A DNA stretch of 45,739 nt from Bacteroidales bacterium (GCA_017455205.1 JAFTBM010000052.1:1-45739), one strand, 5' to 3'. Counted from the stretch's first letter, positions 32,667 to 44,371 are shown. Notes: a model not told the origin generated them from the sequence alone. Numbers and translations are program-made.

Positions 32667-33406
32667 CTATGTTCAACTTATTCAAAAAAAAGCACTCCCC
32701 CACCCCGATTTTTTCCGTACTGGGCACAGATATGCACTGCCACCTCATCCCCCAAGTGGACGATGGCTCCAAATGCTTGGAAGAGAGCGTGGATTGCCTC
32801 AACATGCTGCAATCGGTGGGCTACAACAAGGTCATCATTACCCCCCACTTCCAGCATCCGCGCTTCCCCAACAAGGAGGAGGACATCCAGCGGCGCTACG
32901 CCGAGCTGCACCGTCAAGCCACCGAGGCGGGCGTCAGCATCGAGATGGCCGGTGTGGCGGGCGAATATCGGATTGACTCGGGGTTTAAGCAACGCCTCGA
33001 CGAGCCGCGCTTCCTGAAGATTGCCGACAAATACGTGCTGGTGGAGTTCTCGCTCAACCAGCAGATGATGGGGAGCGACGAGATGATATTCGACATGCAG
33101 ATGATGGGCTACGAGGTGATTTTGGCTCATCCCGAGCGGTATCCTTACTTGGGCGTGATGGGGCAACGGATGGAGCAACTGAAAGAGAACGGGGTGCTGT
33201 TTCAGATCAATGTGCTGTCGCTGGGTGGATTTTATGGCGAAGAACCCAAGCAGCGTGCCTACGAGATGCTGGAGCGCGGCTGGGTAGAGTTTATGGGGAC
33301 AGACACGCACAACACCATGTACGGCCAGGCACTGGTGGACTTGAGCAACGACCGCAAAGTGCAGAAAGTGCTGGAGAAGTACACCTTCCTCAACAACACG
33401 CTTTGA
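32663..33406 (+). CDS. PHP-type tyrosine phosphatase (CpsB/CapC/YwqE family)
   Basis: A 247-residue metal-dependent phosphatase of the polymerase-and-histidinol-phosphatase fold. Metal ligands are visible in order: DMHCHLIPQVDDGSK (His25, His27, Asp), ITPHFQHPRFPN, GEYRIDSGF, ILAHPERY and the C-terminal GTDTHNTMYG. In Gram-positive and Bacteroidota relatives such enzymes dephosphorylate tyrosine kinases that regulate capsule or exopolysaccharide export. The ATG at 32663 overlaps the murA stop as ATGA; a second ATG two codons later is equally possible. No kinase or polysaccharide export gene is in the window, so the substrate here is unknown. Cytosolic: the first residues are basic, not a signal. 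Confidence 0.88.
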   Translation: MTMFNLFKKKHSPTPIFSVLGTDMHCHLIPQVDDGSKCLEESVDCLNMLQSVGYNKVIITPHFQHPRFPNKEEDIQRRYAELHRQATEAGVSIEMAGVAGEYRIDSGFKQRLDEPRFLKIADKYVLVEFSLNQQMMGSDEMIFDMQMMGYEVILAHPERYPYLGVMGQRMEQLKENGVLFQINVLSLGGFYGEEPKQRAYEMLERGWVEFMGTDTHNTMYGQALVDLSNDRKVQKVLEKYTFLNNTL

Positions 33407-33441
33407 GGCCGCCCTGCCTGTTGGGCGAAGCCCTGCGGCCT
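33406..33441 (+). other. GC-rich hairpin between the phosphatase gene and mfd
   Basis: AGGCCGC (33406-33412) pairs with GCGGCCT (33435-33441), with a smaller GGGCGAAGCCC inside. No T-run follows, so termination is doubtful; it could stabilise the upstream mRNA or reduce read-through into mfd. Confidence 0.4.
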
Positions 33442-33478
33442 GCGAGCAAGGGGCGAGGGTGGATGCAGAAGGGAAAGA

Positions 33479-36400
33479 ATGGGCATGATACTGAACGAGA
33501 TATACGAGAAGTCGGCCATTGTGGAGTCGCTTTGCCAGCAACTGGAGCAGGCGAGGGCGAGGGTGCATATCGATGGGATGACGGGGTCGATGCCCGCTGT
33601 GGTGGCTGCGGCAGTGGCCACGGTGCGTCCTATGGCGAGCCACCTGATTGTGGCACCAAGCAAAGAGGATGCCTACTACCTCTGCAACGACATAGAGGCA
33701 CTGATGACCGACGGCGGGAGGGAGCGAGTAAAGCTGTTCCCCAACAGCTACCGCCGTGCCTACCACTATGCCGAGGAGGGTACGGACAACGCCAATATGA
33801 TGATGCGTGCCGAGGTGGTCAGCAGCTTGGCGGCAGGCGAGAAGCTGGTGGTGGTGAGCTATCCCGACGCACTGGGCGAGATGGTGGCCGACAAGCGGAC
33901 ACTGAAGGCGGCCACGGTGCACGTCAGCCGTGGAGAGCATCGGGATATGTGGCAACTGGTGGAACAGCTGCAACAGATAGGCTTTGAGAGGGAGGATTTT
34001 GTGGTAGAGCCTGGGCAATACGCTGTCAGAGGGGGGATAGTGGATGTGTATTCGTATGCCTCGGAGCAGCCACTACGCATAGAGTTTTTCGACGATGAGG
34101 TGGATTCCATACGCACCTACGATGCAGCCACGCAGCTCTCGACTGGGCAGCTGACGCAGGCCGACATAGTGGCCAACCTCAAGGGGGTGGAGACGACGAG
34201 CGAGGGAGGGAAAGTGGGGAGCGGACGGGTGCCGATAGTGGAGTATTTCGATGCAGACGACATAGTGTGGAGCGCGAGCCTGATGCTGACGCTTCAGCGG
34301 CTGGACGCACTGGTGGAGGCAGCTGGCAAAGACTATCAGCAGCGCTTGGACGATAAGGCACACCCCATCTTGGGCACCTTGCCCAAGCCCGAGGAGCTGT
34401 TCTGCACGGCCAATCGATGGCTGCGGAGGATGCTGGAGATGAAGGTGGTGGAATATGGCAACAGCCACTATTTCAACTACGACCGCAGCGGAGAGGACAA
34501 CCGTCGAGTGGCGACCACGGCCACGCATAGCGAACCGCAGCCAGTATTCAACAAGCGGTTCGACCTGCTGGCCGAAAACCTCGGCCTGCGTGCCGATGAA
34601 GGCTATCGGATATTCATCACCGTTGGCAACGAGAGCCAGCGGCACCGGCTGGAGAAGACGCTGCCTGGGGCGAAAATGGAGCTGCTGGATGTGAAGATAA
34701 GCCACGGCTTTGTGGACCACGATGAGAAAGTGGTAATCTACACCGACCATGAGATATTTGAGCGATACCATAAATACACCGTGCGCAACCTTGCCGCCGC
34801 ACATGAGGCAATGACCTTGAAAGAGCTGTTCGAGCTCAAGCCTGGCGACTATGTTACGCACATCGACTACGGTGTGGGGCGATTCAGCGGGCTGGAAAAG
34901 GTTACGCGCGACGGCAAAAGCCAGGAGCTCATACGATTGGTGTACAAGAACAACGATGTGCTCTACATCAGCATCCACGGCCTGCACAAGATAAGCCGCT
35001 ACGTGGGTCGCGAAGGAGAGCAGCCGCAGCTCAACCGCCTGGGGAGCAACACTTGGCAGGCACTGAAAGTGAAGACCAAGCGTCAGGTAAAGGATATTGC
35101 CAAGGATCTCATTGCTCTCTACGCCAAGCGCAAGGCGAGCCGCGGATATGCGTTCAGTGCCGACGGTGCGATGCAGGAGCAGCTGGAAGCCTCGTTTGCC
35201 TACGAGGACACCCCAGACCAGCTAAAAGCCACGGTGGCCGTCAAACGCGACATGGAGGGGAGCGCTCCGATGGATAGGCTGGTGTGTGGCGACGTGGGAT
35301 TTGGCAAGACCGAGGTCGCCATCCGAGCGGCATTTAAGGCCTGCTGCGATTCAAAGCAGGTGGCTGTGTTGGTTCCCAGCACGGTGCTTGCCTTTCAGCA
35401 CTACAACACCTTCAGCGAGCGTCTGCACGACATGCCAGTGCGCATAGACTACCTCAATCGGTTTCGCACCGCCAAAGAGAAACGGCAGATATATGCCGAC
35501 GTGGCCAGTGGGAAGATAGATATCCTGATTGGCACCCATGCCATCACCAACAAAGAGCTGAAATTTAAGGACCTCGGACTGCTGATAGTGGACGAGGAGC
35601 AGAAGTTCGGCGTGGGGGTGAAAGAGAGGCTCAAGCAGATGCGTACTGGGGTGGATTGCCTGACGCTGACGGCCACACCGATACCGCGCACACTGCAATT
35701 TTCGCTCATGGGTGCACGCGACCTTTCCGTCATCCAAACGCCGCCTCCCAACCGTCAGCCGATAGAGACAGAGTTGTCGGAATTCAGCGAAGAGCTTATC
35801 CGCGATGCTATAGGATTTGAGATGAGCCGTGGAGGGCAGACCTTCTTCATCAGCAATCGGGTGGAGAACCTGCCCGAGATGGCAGGCTTGGTGCAGCGGC
35901 TGGTGCCAGATGCCACGGTGGCCATTGCACACGGACGGATGGAGGGCAAAGATGCCGAAAGTACACTGATGCGCTTTCTCGAGGGAGAGATTGACGTGCT
36001 GGTAGCCACGTCAATCGTAGAGAACGGGTTGGACATTCCCAATGCCAACACCATGATAATCAACAACGCCCACCAGTTTGGCTTGAGCGACCTCCATCAG
36101 ATGCGGGGGCGCGTGGGGAGGAGCAACCGCAAGGCGTTCTGCTATATGCTTGTGCCGTCGCACCTGTCGCTGACCGACGATGCACAGCGGCGGCTACGTG
36201 CCATAGAGGAATTCTCCACCATCGGCAGCGGATTCAACATAGCCATGCGCGACTTGGATATTCGAGGTGCTGGCAACATCCTTGGGGCTGAACAGAGCGG
36301 ATTTATCAGCGAGGTGGGATACGACATGTACCACAAAATACTCAACGAAGCCATTGAGGAGCTGAAAGCGACCGACTTCCGCGAGCTTTTTGCCGCCGAA

Positions 36401-36874
36401 GCCGAGGAGAATCAAGAATATACACGAGACTGCACAATAGAGACTGACCTTGAGGTGCTTATACCCGATGACTATGTTACCTCTGTCAGCGAGCGGTTGC
36501 TGCTCTACAAAGAGCTCAATGGGCTTGGCAGCGAAGAGGAGCTTGCAGCCTACCGCACACGGTTGGCCGACCGATTCGGACCTATCCCTGCGGCCACCGA
36601 AGAACTTATCCGCACCATCACCCTACGGCGTATGGCCAAGTCGTTTGGGATAGAGAAACTGATATTGAAGCAGGGACGTATGGTGTGCCACTTTGTGGCC
36701 AACCAACAGAGTCCGTTCTACCAGAGCGAAGCCTTCGGCAAGATGATAGCCTATGTGCAGGCCAACCCGAGGAGTGCTGCTCTCAAAGAGACAGCGGAGC
36801 GTTTGAGCTTAAGCATTGCAAATGTGGAGAGCATTGATGCCGCACTGGAGCAGATGCAGCGGCTCTCGGCATGA
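33479..36874 (+). CDS. mfd: Transcription-repair coupling factor
   Basis: An 1131-residue ATPase that removes RNA polymerase stalled at DNA lesions and recruits UvrA. The UvrB-like N-terminal part covers about residues 1-330. The CarD-like polymerase-interaction domain starts about 450 (LKPGDYVTHIDYGVGRFSGL). The helicase domain has Walker A GDVGFGKTEVAIRAAF (about 603), VLVPSTVLAFQHYNTF, Walker B LLIVDEEQKFGVGVKERLK (about 702), TATPIPRTLQFSLMG, ATSIVENGLDIPNANTMII and QMRGRVGRSNRKAFCYM. The C-terminal TRCF domain begins about 980. All regions are present. ATG at 33479 or two codons later. Ends 20 bp before the convergent Rieske-like gene. Confidence 0.97.
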   Translation: MGMILNEIYEKSAIVESLCQQLEQARARVHIDGMTGSMPAVVAAAVATVRPMASHLIVAPSKEDAYYLCNDIEALMTDGGRERVKLFPNSYRRAYHYAEEGTDNANMMMRAEVVSSLAAGEKLVVVSYPDALGEMVADKRTLKAATVHVSRGEHRDMWQLVEQLQQIGFEREDFVVEPGQYAVRGGIVDVYSYASEQPLRIEFFDDEVDSIRTYDAATQLSTGQLTQADIVANLKGVETTSEGGKVGSGRVPIVEYFDADDIVWSASLMLTLQRLDALVEAAGKDYQQRLDDKAHPILGTLPKPEELFCTANRWLRRMLEMKVVEYGNSHYFNYDRSGEDNRRVATTATHSEPQPVFNKRFDLLAENLGLRADEGYRIFITVGNESQRHRLEKTLPGAKMELLDVKISHGFVDHDEKVVIYTDHEIFERYHKYTVRNLAAAHEAMTLKELFELKPGDYVTHIDYGVGRFSGLEKVTRDGKSQELIRLVYKNNDVLYISIHGLHKISRYVGREGEQPQLNRLGSNTWQALKVKTKRQVKDIAKDLIALYAKRKASRGYAFSADGAMQEQLEASFAYEDTPDQLKATVAVKRDMEGSAPMDRLVCGDVGFGKTEVAIRAAFKACCDSKQVAVLVPSTVLAFQHYNTFSERLHDMPVRIDYLNRFRTAKEKRQIYADVASGKIDILIGTHAITNKELKFKDLGLLIVDEEQKFGVGVKERLKQMRTGVDCLTLTATPIPRTLQFSLMGARDLSVIQTPPPNRQPIETELSEFSEELIRDAIGFEMSRGGQTFFISNRVENLPEMAGLVQRLVPDATVAIAHGRMEGKDAESTLMRFLEGEIDVLVATSIVENGLDIPNANTMIINNAHQFGLSDLHQMRGRVGRSNRKAFCYMLVPSHLSLTDDAQRRLRAIEEFSTIGSGFNIAMRDLDIRGAGNILGAEQSGFISEVGYDMYHKILNEAIEELKATDFRELFAAEAEENQEYTRDCTIETDLEVLIPDDYVTSVSERLLLYKELNGLGSEEELAAYRTRLADRFGPIPAATEELIRTITLRRMAKSFGIEKLILKQGRMVCHFVANQQSPFYQSEAFGKMIAYVQANPRSAALKETAERLSLSIANVESIDAALEQMQRLSA

Positions 36875-36894
36875 GAAAAGCCCCTTGGATGAGG

Positions 36895-37311
36895 TCAGTA
36901 GATAGACAATTCGCGTCCGTCGAAAGAGGTGCTGTATTGGTAGAGCGAACAGCCAGTGGCCGAGCCCTCAAGGGGATTGCCATAAGTGAGCTCGAAACGC
37001 GAGCCACACGAGGGACAGGAGAGCAGGACGGCGGCGTGGTCGTCGTTGGGGACGAGACGCACATCGTGGTCGTGGGGGCAGGAGCATTCAAAAGCCACAT
37101 AATTGCCCAAGGCAACGCAGGCGACCAACACCCCTTTGTGGCCAGCGTTGCCCAGCACCAAGGTGCCACCTGGATTGTTGTAGAGGTCGGCGTATTCGGC
37201 GAGCGTAACATCAATAGTCCCCACTTGACCAAAGGGTGTATCGCACTCATCGGACTTGCAAGCAGCGAGCGATGCTGCAAGCAGCAATATTCCCGTCAGC
37301 CTGCACTTCAT
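36895..37311 (-). CDS. Rieske-like lipoprotein with altered cluster ligands
   Basis: A 138-residue lipoprotein. The ATG at 37311 overlaps the stop of the glutaminyl-cyclase-like gene as ATGA and gives MKCRLTGILLLAASLAAC, lipobox Cys18. The fold pattern is that of a Rieske [2Fe-2S] domain, but the motif is CSCPHDHD (Cys76, Cys78, His80, His82) plus SCPSCGSRFEL (Cys99, Cys102). A classic Rieske protein has CxH and CxxH; here the second box is CxxC. The cluster could be ligated differently or the site could bind another metal. It probably faces the periplasm. Related exported Rieske-like proteins are common in Bacteroidota with unknown roles. Downstream partner of the cyclase. Confidence 0.78.
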   Translation of the reverse strand: MKCRLTGILLLAASLAACKSDECDTPFGQVGTIDVTLAEYADLYNNPGGTLVLGNAGHKGVLVACVALGNYVAFECSCPHDHDVRLVPNDDHAAVLLSCPSCGSRFELTYGNPLEGSATGCSLYQYSTSFDGRELSIY

Positions 37312-38318
37312 GGCTGATGAGGATAATCGGCGTAGAGTGTTGCCAGCACCACGTGAGCCACGGTGGCAAGGGTTTGTGGGCTGACGTGGTCGAGGTCGTC
37401 GGTAGTGGTATGCCAATGGGGGAAGAAACTCTCGGTGGCACTATTCTGCACAATGTCCACCATAGGGATGTCGGCAATCTGATTGACGTAGAGGTGGTCG
37501 TCGAGGATAGGGGCGGTGGGTTGGCTGATGAAGATATGGCCATAGCCGAGTGATGCAGCAGCACGCCAAAGCCTACGGGTCAGGCCAGGGGCAAAGGTTC
37601 GGCTGACCTCTTCTTGAGTGTAGCGCGGGTTGAAAGTAGCCACCATGTCGAACAATATGCCATAGGCAGCTGTATAGTAAGGCACATGGCGGTGCTTGGC
37701 CCAATACTGCGAGCCTTTGCACCAGGTATTGTCCTCATAGGTAGAAGCCCATTCGGGAATACCTTGGTCTTCCAAGTCGAAGAAAACGAAGTCTACACCC
37801 ACAGAGGGGGGCATCGTGTGCATGATGCGAGCCAGTTCCATCAGCATAGCCGCGCCCGAGGCTCCATCATTAGCCCCCGGCACTGCCGAGTGGTGCTTTG
37901 ACGGGTCGGGGTCATGGTCGGCCCAGAGGCGACTATCCCAGTGGGCAGCCAGCACCACACGCTGTGCAGCCTTCGGACGAAGTGAACCAACGATATTGCA
38001 CCCCGTGGCAGGAGTACCATCCCAAAGGTCGGTGTGGAAATCTTGCACATAGACGGTATCGCACCAGTGGTTCATCTGCCGCACAATCCAATCTCCACAG
38101 CGCTTCCAAGCAGCCGCCCCTGGGGTTCGAGGACCAAAGGCCATTTGTGCTTCAATATAAGCCACGGCGGAGTCGGCCTCAAACTGCGGAATGCTTACCT
38201 GCTTGTAGTCCACACCGATTTGAGATGCACTATCAGCATCCTTCTTCTGCTTACAGCTAACCATAAGCAACAAGCACATAGCCAGCAGGCTGATATGCTT
38301 CCAATCTGTGGCCATCAT
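37308..38318 (-). CDS. M28-family glutaminyl-peptide cyclotransferase-like lipoprotein
   Basis: A 336-residue lipoprotein (lipobox MVSC, Cys22) of the M28 metallopeptidase fold. It resembles the P. gingivalis glutaminyl cyclase: FGPRTPGAAAWKRCGDWIV, AAHWDSR, NTWCKGSQYWAKHRHVPYY, APGLTRRLWRAAASLGYGHI and PHWHTTTDDLDHVS. A single zinc site is suggested by Asp151 (GANDGASG), Glu183 (FFDLEDQG) and His303, with Trp302 next to it as in type II cyclases and DDH at 273-275. It would convert N-terminal Gln of exported proteins to pyroglutamate in the periplasm. Eight exported proteins in this window have Gln at +1, giving it local substrates. An aminopeptidase role is the alternative. It starts 6 bp after efp. 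Confidence 0.85.
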   Translation of the reverse strand: MMATDWKHISLLAMCLLLMVSCKQKKDADSASQIGVDYKQVSIPQFEADSAVAYIEAQMAFGPRTPGAAAWKRCGDWIVRQMNHWCDTVYVQDFHTDLWDGTPATGCNIVGSLRPKAAQRVVLAAHWDSRLWADHDPDPSKHHSAVPGANDGASGAAMLMELARIMHTMPPSVGVDFVFFDLEDQGIPEWASTYEDNTWCKGSQYWAKHRHVPYYTAAYGILFDMVATFNPRYTQEEVSRTFAPGLTRRLWRAAASLGYGHIFISQPTAPILDDHLYVNQIADIPMVDIVQNSATESFFPHWHTTTDDLDHVSPQTLATVAHVVLATLYADYPHQP

Positions 38319-38324
38319 GTTGCC

Positions 38325-38888
38325 CTACTTGATGCGCTCGGAGTATTCGCCCGTACGGGTATCCACCTTGATGCGTTCTCCCTCTTTGATAAACAGAGGC
38401 ACACGCACTTGCACGCCAGGCTCCACCGTGGCATCCTTCATGGCGTTGGTAGCGGTATTGCCAGCGAAACCAGGCTCGGTGTAGGTAACTACGGTCTCAA
38501 TAAAGGGAGGAAGCTCGCAGATGAGAGGGGTCTCGGTGTCGGCATCAACAGTAATTTCTACATATTGGTCGGGGCGGAGGAACTGTGGTGCGTTGATGAT
38601 AGCCTCGGGAATGTAGATTTGCTCATAGGTCTCTTGGTGCATAAAGACGTGCATATCCCCCTCCTTGTAGAGGTAGGTATAGGGGCGACGCTCCACACGC
38701 ACGATGTCAATCTTGGCACCGCTGGGGAAAGTATTCTCCAGCATACGACCGTTCTTAACATTGCGCATCTTTGTACGCACAAAAGCGGCTCCTTTGCCTG
38801 GCTTGACGTGAAGGAATTCCACGATGGTGTAGATGTCGTTGTTGAAATTGATACACAACCCGTTCTTGATATCCGTAGTGGTTGCCAT
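38325..38888 (-). CDS. efp: Elongation factor P
   Basis: A 187-residue translation factor that rescues ribosomes stalled on polyproline. Three beta-barrel domains are present: a KOW-like N-domain with the tip loop VKPGKGAAFVRTK, where Lys32 is the residue modified in many bacteria, an OB domain (EGDMHVFMHQETYEQIYIP) and the C-terminal domain with TEPGFAGNTATNAMKDATVE and GERIKVDTRTGEYSERIK. Normal length. No modification enzyme gene (epmA/B, earP or ymfI type) is in the window. Upstream of the glutaminyl-cyclase-like gene by 6 bp. Confidence 0.97.
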   Translation of the reverse strand: MATTTDIKNGLCINFNNDIYTIVEFLHVKPGKGAAFVRTKMRNVKNGRMLENTFPSGAKIDIVRVERRPYTYLYKEGDMHVFMHQETYEQIYIPEAIINAPQFLRPDQYVEITVDADTETPLICELPPFIETVVTYTEPGFAGNTATNAMKDATVEPGVQVRVPLFIKEGERIKVDTRTGEYSERIK

Positions 38889-38946
38889 AACTGAAAATTG
38901 ATAAGGTTTATACTTTGATTGAATTATCGTTGTTGCGGATAGCTGT

Positions 38947-39225
38947 TTACTGCTGCTGACCTCCGTTTTTCTTCTTTTCCTCGGCCAACAACTGGGTCAA
39001 TCGGCGGAGGTCTGCTTTAAGTTCATCGTTCTCCTCTTCGCAGGCTTTGAAGCGATGCCGCTCCATCATCCAACGCATGGCCACGGCCACCGCCACCAGC
39101 AGCATTGTGAGCGAAAGCCCTATAGTCTGGCTGTCGGATTTCAGCATAAAGTACACCACCGTAGCACCGAGTATCAGCACATACGATGTTATTTCATAAA
39201 TCTTTATAGCGGTCTTATGGCTCAT
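38947..39225 (-). CDS. Small two-TM protein with C-terminal coiled coil, unknown function
   Basis: A 92-residue membrane protein. The ATG at 39225 gives MSHKTAIKIYEITSYVLILG and fits a TAAATTTG promoter 24 nt upstream; a longer in-frame start would lie upstream of that promoter. Two transmembrane segments (about residues 8-27, and 34-51 LSLTMLLVAVAVAMRW) leave a charged cytosolic tail that should form a coiled coil (ACEEENDELKADLRRLTQLLAEEKKK). I do not recognise a family. It lies 58 bp upstream of efp. It may form oligomers through the tail. Confidence 0.7.
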   Translation of the reverse strand: MSHKTAIKIYEITSYVLILGATVVYFMLKSDSQTIGLSLTMLLVAVAVAMRWMMERHRFKACEEENDELKADLRRLTQLLAEEKKKNGGQQQ

Positions 39226-39248
39226 GAGTATATAATGTTTAATCGCTG

Positions 39249-39256
39249 CAAATTTA
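39249..39256 (-). promoter_or_regulatory. -7 element of the small membrane protein gene
   Basis: The minus strand reads TAAATTTG, ending 23 nt before the ATG at 39225. This supports the shorter start. Confidence 0.65.
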
Positions 39257-39317
39257 CACAATTTTTCTGAATTAAGCACGGCAATTCAAAAAATAGTGTC
39301 TATTGCACCGATTTGCA

Positions 39318-40586
39318 TCACGGTTTCAAGACTTGCAACTTCAACGCCTGACCATTCCCATCAGAAAGAAGGTAAACACCTGCGGGCAATTCCGCAACAT
39401 CAATGGTCTGCGCCCCTTGGGGGAAAAACCTCACTTTTCGTCCATCAAGGGTGCAAAGCCAAGAGCCCATTGCAAGCGGGGCAGAAAGAGTAAACATAGA
39501 GATAGCGGGATTGGGATAGGCAAAACGTGAGGATGCCGCCACTGAAGGCGCAGGAGGAACAGCACTGGTGGGAAGCGAATGCACCTCGGCAATATAGTTT
39601 ACCAACGCATGTTGCAGACGATACCAGTAGTTTGGCAGCTGCGAAGCCGCTGGTGTTTTCACGGCAGAAATCTCCATCGTCAGTTCAAGACAGTGGTGAT
39701 AATAATTCATATAATCCTGACGCCCGCCAGTGATGACATACCAGTCGCCACCTGCAATATAACCATCATCGCACACATCAATGAACTGTTGGGCATAGTA
39801 ACGCCGTGCAGTGTCCACAAAGCGTTTGCAGACAGCTTGCCACCAAGTGGCATCTGGGTGTGAGAGTTGAGCCGAGGTAAAGCTATCCCACGGGTAGTTC
39901 ATCACCTCGCTACCATCATGCAGATTGGCACTGAGGCGGAAACGATGACGCGAGACGTAGGCTATCATCGCCTCATTCTCGGGTTGCAATGCCTCCTTCG
40001 CTGCGACAAAGGGATTAGGAAAATTGCGATTGAGGTCGCAATAGTCGGCATTAAAGCGCATGGCAAGGCTGATATCATCATCGCCCGCAGCATAGGTGCC
40101 ATCGGGATTGGCCAACGGATTGATGCAAATCCGAGTGGTGCGAAGGAGCTGGGTGTACTGACTATTGGAGCCATAACCGAGAAGCAGCGTATCAATCAAG
40201 CGCAGCAGCATCACATAGCCCGTCAGCTCATCGCCATGAATAGATGATGAGTAGAAGAACTCGGGAAGCGAGGTATCTGTAGGATTGGCAGTAAGCTCTG
40301 CCGACAAAAGCAGCCGACCGTTGATCGAAGTGCCGATAGTATCAATGCGGCAGAGCGAGGGGAAATTGGATTCCCACTGCCTCATCATCTCCACATACAG
40401 CCCATAGGAGGGGTACTTATTCCAACCAGCCATTTGCTCCGCCGATGTGGCCACATCACCCGACTTAACAAACACCGTTTTCCCCGACACCCGAGGCGGG
40501 AAAGCATCAGGGCGCAACTTATGCTGCCCAAAAGCCGTGAGTACTGCTGTGCAAAGCAACGCAACAAGTAATGCATATCTCCTCAT
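39318..40586 (-). CDS. M14 zinc carboxypeptidase with T9SS type A sorting tail
   Basis: A 422-residue secreted peptidase. The signal peptide (LLVALLCTAVLTAFG) is followed by Gln21. The M14 domain (about 50-335) has zinc ligands His117 and Glu120 in SIHGDELTG and His223 in NLHDG, the Arg/Asn substrate segment CDLNRNFPNPF, and catalytic Glu305 in LELTMEIS. After a Pro/Ala linker comes a T9SS C-terminal domain (about 353-422): FAYPNPAISMFTL, VRFFPQGAQTIDVAELPAGV and YLLSDGNGQALKLQVLKP. So it is predicted to cross the outer membrane by the T9SS and be cleaved or surface-anchored. Its preference (basic, hydrophobic or D,L-peptide) cannot be told. Confidence 0.92.
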   Translation of the reverse strand: MRRYALLVALLCTAVLTAFGQHKLRPDAFPPRVSGKTVFVKSGDVATSAEQMAGWNKYPSYGLYVEMMRQWESNFPSLCRIDTIGTSINGRLLLSAELTANPTDTSLPEFFYSSSIHGDELTGYVMLLRLIDTLLLGYGSNSQYTQLLRTTRICINPLANPDGTYAAGDDDISLAMRFNADYCDLNRNFPNPFVAAKEALQPENEAMIAYVSRHRFRLSANLHDGSEVMNYPWDSFTSAQLSHPDATWWQAVCKRFVDTARRYYAQQFIDVCDDGYIAGGDWYVITGGRQDYMNYYHHCLELTMEISAVKTPAASQLPNYWYRLQHALVNYIAEVHSLPTSAVPPAPSVAASSRFAYPNPAISMFTLSAPLAMGSWLCTLDGRKVRFFPQGAQTIDVAELPAGVYLLSDGNGQALKLQVLKP

Positions 40587-40606
40587 ACGAATACATAATT
40601 ACATTG

Positions 40607-40614
40607 CAAATTTA
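40607..40614 (-). promoter_or_regulatory. -7 element of the M14 carboxypeptidase gene
   Basis: The minus strand reads TAAATTTG 20 nt before the ATG at 40586. The rest of the 281-bp gap to secA (40615-40867) shows no confident gene. Confidence 0.65.
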
Positions 40615-40867
40615 CACATTTATTTTGATAGTACTCTGAAATGAATAACATAATGCAATCATTTCGGCAATGACAGGCTCGATAGAAACATCTCACAATT
40701 TGTCATAATACTCTTGTGCAACTACGTTATCGTCCAAAGATGAACAAATCTTAATGCCACCAACGCCACCCATACTTGTACAACAATATTTCAGATAGGC
40801 ATATCTCACCTCCCTCGAACCGCTTGTGTATGTTAGGCCAACCACACTCCGCACAAAGTCCCGACTT

Positions 40868-44185
<3,318 letters not shown>

Positions 44186-44264
44186 ATCTATTGTTCTGTT
44201 TTGATTGCTCTTTATTACTAATAACCAACACTATGCATCCTAATTAAGGACACATTTAGGCACA

Positions 44265-44272
44265 CAAAGATA
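44265..44272 (-). promoter_or_regulatory. -7 promoter element of secA
   Basis: The minus strand reads TATCTTTG, a full TAnnTTTG match, 79 nt before the ATG at 44185. It predicts a 5' leader of about 75 nt, long for this window, which could hold a regulatory element; I see no obvious SecM-like frame in it. Confidence 0.6.
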
Positions 44273-44371
44273 CACTTTTTTTCCCAACCGCCAGCCATTA
44301 TTTTTCCGCCCGCCCAAATTTTATTCCTCCTGGAGGAGGGACACTCCTGCTGGCCGACAGCCGGCTCCCGC

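Noticed and set aside
33406-33441. Rho-independent terminator before mfd
   Set aside because: The hairpin is real but no T-run follows on the plus strand, so I list it only as a hairpin.
36895-37311. Ordinary Rieske ferredoxin
   Set aside because: The second ligand box is CxxC rather than CxxH and the first has CxCPHxH, so a standard cluster cannot be assumed.
44186-44264. Structured regulatory leader (SecM-like) in the secA 5' region
   Set aside because: No small ORF with an arrest-like end and no strong hairpin is visible in the roughly 75-nt leader.
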